Shown piece by piece: positions 60,400-64,000 of a stretch of DNA of 64,000 nucleotides. The position numbers were made by a program, and so were the translations under genes. A model generated the notes under the pieces. It was not told where the DNA came from. It saw only the letters and a program-made list of their open reading frames with translations, and searched no databases. The DNA is taken from NCBI RefSeq assembly GCF_000695625.1, contig NZ_JMQI01000043.1:1-64000 (forward strand), read 5' to 3'. Each line of letters begins with the position of its first letter. Positions within the stretch are counted from its first letter, which is position 1. The stretch is from Amycolatopsis rifamycinica (GTDB taxonomy: Bacteria > Actinomycetota > Actinomycetes > Mycobacteriales > Pseudonocardiaceae).

Positions 60400-61212
60400 T
60401 CAGCGCGGCAGGAGCTGCTTCAGCGTGTCCAGCGCGCCGGCCGCGATCGACACGCCCCGGCCGTGGCGGATCTCGGGTTCCCGCGGGTTGATGCGGATCA
60501 ACGCGCCGCTCGCCGCGCTGGCCAGTTCGGCGTAGCGGCGGACCGTCGGGACCGCCTGGCCCGCGCCCAGTTCCACCACCACGAGGTCCCTGGCCGTGCG
60601 GCGCCACGCCGTCAGCTCGTCCAGCTGGGCCTGGCTGCGGTCCGGGACCCAGGAGGAGTCGCCGAACATGAGGATGTTGGGCCGGGCGAGGCCGCCGCAG
60701 CGGGGGCACGACGGCAGCGGCGGCACGGCCCGCATGGTCTCCTCGTCGACGACGACGTCCATGTCCGCCGGCCAGATGGCGTCCGTGCACCCGGCCAGGC
60801 ACTGCAGGTGGTGGATCGAGCCGTGGGCCTCGGCCACGAACCCGAAGCCCGCCGCCTGGAACTGGCCGTCCACATTGGACGTGAACACGCGGGTGCCGTG
60901 GGGCGGCCGGGTGCCGAACTCGCGCAGCAGGCGGAACCCGTCGTGCGGCACGGTCCGGCGGTAGAGCTCCAGCCGGTGCCCGTAGAAACCCCAGGCCAGC
61001 TCGGGGTCCTCGGCGAAGTGCCGCGGGTCGGCGAGCTCCTCGAACCGCAGCCCGAGCCGGGCGTACGGCGGATACGCGCGCCAGAACCCCGCGCCGCCGC
61101 GGAAGTCCGGCAGGCCCGAGTCGACGCCCATGCCGGCGCCGGCGCAGATCAGCAGCGCGCCGGCGCCGTCCAGCAGCTCGGCGGCTCGGACCAGGTCACT
61201 CACCCGGCTCAC
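60400..61212 (-). CDS. Sir2 family NAD-dependent protein deacylase
   Basis: Sirtuins remove acyl groups from lysines using NAD. The 270-residue product has ICAGAGMGVDSGLPDFRG (GAGxS/G..GIPDFR with Met-Gly-Val in place of the usual S-xx-SGI), TSNVDGQF (TQNID equivalent), the catalytic His in EAHGSIH, and four zinc cysteines as CLAGC and CPRCGG. ADP-ribosyl transfer is an alternative activity. The GTG at 61212 overlaps the stop of the MhuD gene (GTGA), so the two are coupled. Confidence 0.87.
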   Translation of the reverse strand: MSRVSDLVRAAELLDGAGALLICAGAGMGVDSGLPDFRGGAGFWRAYPPYARLGLRFEELADPRHFAEDPELAWGFYGHRLELYRRTVPHDGFRLLREFGTRPPHGTRVFTSNVDGQFQAAGFGFVAEAHGSIHHLQCLAGCTDAIWPADMDVVVDEETMRAVPPLPSCPRCGGLARPNILMFGDSSWVPDRSQAQLDELTAWRRTARDLVVVELGAGQAVPTVRRYAELASAASGALIRINPREPEIRHGRGVSIAAGALDTLKQLLPR

Positions 61213-61520
61213 TCACCCGGCTGCGAACCGAGGACGACCTCGAACTCCAGCAGGTTCGCGCCGGTCGACACGGGCTTGGCGCGCTCGCCCGAGTGCGCCG
61301 CCGCGGCCGGGCCGCCCTTGGCCCACGACTGGTAGTGCTCCTCGGACTCCCACTTCGTGTACACGAAGTAGCGCGTCTCGCCGGAAACCGGCCGCAGCAG
61401 CTCGAAGCCGAGGAAGCCCGGCTGCTCGTCGACGGCGTGCATGCGCGCGGCGAACCGCTTCTCCAGCTCGGGGCCGGCGCCCTCGGGAACCTCGATCGCG
61501 TTGATCTTCACGACACTCAT
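61209..61520 (-). CDS. mhuD: heme-degrading monooxygenase, MhuD type
   Basis: The 103-residue product closely follows M. tuberculosis MhuD (Rv3592): VVKINAIEVPEGAGPELEKR, PGFLGFELLRPV and GANLLEFEVVL. The IsdG/MhuD catalytic set is present as Asn7, Trp66 and His76 (one residue later than in MhuD). MhuD cleaves heme to mycobilin and iron without releasing CO. Its place near clpC/lsr2/lysS agrees with the mycobacterial order. A TAGGGT -10 7 bases upstream of ATG 61520 gives a leaderless start. General annotation would call it an antibiotic biosynthesis monooxygenase. Confidence 0.9.
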   Translation of the reverse strand: MSVVKINAIEVPEGAGPELEKRFAARMHAVDEQPGFLGFELLRPVSGETRYFVYTKWESEEHYQSWAKGGPAAAAHSGERAKPVSTGANLLEFEVVLGSQPGE

Positions 61521-61527
61521 GGCTGCC

Positions 61528-61533
61528 ACCCTA
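61528..61533 (-). promoter_or_regulatory. -10 element for leaderless mhuD
   Basis: TAGGGT on the minus strand ends 7 bases before the ATG at 61520. I see no clear iron box in the 240-base gap to the next gene, which otherwise shows nothing. Confidence 0.45.
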
Positions 61534-61759
61534 GTGCCGCGGCGGCCGGCGTCCGCCTGATGGCGCGGGCGTGCGGCAGACGTCTCCGGCAGCGCACTCG
61601 AGACCGAGCTCGCCTCGTCGGCGGGCCGGTGCCGCACGACGACCAACGGCCCCGCCGGGCCGGCGAGGCTCGTGGGGTGCCGAGCCGAACACGCCCGCCT
61701 GCCCTGACGAGCGCGGCACGGGGGTGGCCACGAGGTGTGACCCGTGCCACTGTTGAGGG

Positions 61760-63133
<1,374 letters not shown>

Positions 63134-63148
<15 letters not shown>

Positions 63149-64000
63149 GCCGGGGAACAGGTCCGCGTCCGCGGGGAGCTTCGTGCCGCGGAACCAGGTG
63201 TCGAAGAACGCTCGCAGATTCTTGCCGCTGATCCGCGTCACCATCGCCTCGAACGCGGGCCAGGTCGCGTTGCCGTGGCGGTAGCGGGCCGGCCAGTCGT
63301 GCAGCAGCTTCGCGAACGCCGGGTCGCCGATCTCGCGGCGCAGGGCGTGCATGGCCAGGATGCCCTTGTTGTAGACGCCTTCGAACTCGTGGCCCTGGCC
63401 CATGCCGACCAGCTTCTGGCCCCAGAAGTCCGTGCTGGCGTGGGTGATCTCGATGGCCGCGCGGTAGCGGTCGTCCAGGTTCTGGCCCTCGCGCTCCGCC
63501 CACAGCCACTGCGAGTACGACGCGAAGCACTCGTTCAGGCAGATGTCGGACCAGTTCGTGAGCGACACCGAGTCGCCGAACCACTGGTGGGCGTTCTCGT
63601 GCACCAGGGTCGGCAGGTCGGCCCACTTCGCGTACGTCGGCCGGGTCTGCGACTCGAGCGAGAACGGGACGTTCTCGTTCAGGTAGATCCCGCCCGCCGC
63701 CGATTGCGGGTACGGGCCGAACTTGCCGGTCAGGAAGCCGAGTACCTCCGGCAGGCGGTCGCCGATCGCGCGGCGGGCCTCGGCGCCCGGTGCGTACGCC
63801 GAGACCACCGGGGTGCCGTCGGGCAATGTCGACCTGTCGACACCGAACTTGCCGATCGTGATCGTCGTCAGGTAGCTCGCCACCGGGTTGGGCTCGGTCC
63901 AGGTGCCCGGCGGGCCCTCACGGCCGTTCGAGACGACCGTCCAGCCCGCCGGGACGTGCGCGGTCAGCGTGAAGGTGGCCTTGTCGCGCGGGGTTTCGTT
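63134..64000 (-). CDS. M1 family metallopeptidase (copy 2), 5' end beyond the window
   Basis: The frame runs from the window edge (first visible residues NETPRDKATFTLTAHVPAGW) to the stop at 63134, 288 codons. It has the M1 zinc motif HENAHQWFGD, the second-glutamate motif LNECFASYSQWLW and the same AAGGIYLNEN segment as copy 1 at 52681-54105, with which it is clearly paralogous along its length. The N-terminal domain and any signal peptide are missing only because the window ends. It overlaps the AAA ATPase gene by 15 bases tail to tail. Confidence 0.92.

Overview
The window is 64 kb of a very GC-rich actinomycete chromosome. The gene order ppa - dacB - DUF2342 protease - tilS - hpt - (ESX genes) - ftsH - folE - folP - folB - folK - DUF3180 - ... 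- panC - panD - coaX - lysS - lsr2 - clpC, with mhuD further on, is the core order known from Mycobacterium tuberculosis (Rv3628 down to Rv3592). Protein style, the many leaderless starts and the intergenic repeat family point to Pseudonocardiaceae, most likely Amycolatopsis; that genus call is inference. I see no rRNA, CRISPR array, insertion sequence, integrase or prophage.

Layout. 0-6.4 kb: a membrane-anchored hypothetical, an MFS-thymidylate-kinase-like fusion whose kinase half has lost its P-loop, holB, a secreted hypothetical and tRNA-Thr(CGU). 6.4-15.3 kb: an EthD-like protein, a GreA-like factor, a TetR regulator, a zinc carboxypeptidase, a gamma carbonic anhydrase-like protein, a ribosomal L11 paralogue under a MerR-type promoter, glyA behind a ZTP riboswitch, a 14-TM drug exporter and ppa. 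15.5-24.3 kb: dacB, DUF2342 protease, tilS, hpt, then a type VII secretion (ESX) island of a YxxxD-signal protein, a PPE-like protein and two EspG-like chaperones. 24.4-38.1 kb: ftsH, the folate operon, a MerR regulator, repeat-rich membrane protein, PrsW protease, and the pantothenate/CoA genes panC, panD and coaX. 38.1-46.8 kb: lysS, lsr2 and clpC, interrupted by accessory regulators and an iron-regulated FhuF-like protein.

46.8-64 kb is more accessory: a truncated HigB toxin beside an orphan antitoxin, a membrane Hsp70-like protein, a second ESX-type substrate pair (the larger gene frameshifted), pyroglutamyl peptidase, two paralogous secreted M1 aminopeptidases, an AfsR-like giant regulator, a DrrAB-like exporter, an EEP phosphatase, a sirtuin, a MhuD heme-degrading enzyme and an AAA ATPase.

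The most intriguing link is between two promoters 19.5 kb apart. The L11 paralogue, which lacks the prolines that thiopeptide antibiotics contact in normal L11, and the MerR-family regulator near 30.2 kb share the same promoter layout: TTGAC(C/T), then CTCCA-N5-TGGAG inside a 19-base spacer. This suggests a MerR-controlled alternative ribosomal stalk-base protein. Other points worth following are two ESX loci, tandem FHA-type phosphothreonine motifs in the cytoplasmic tail of DacB, a 13-copy decapeptide repeat protein, and a GC-rich palindromic intergenic repeat family.
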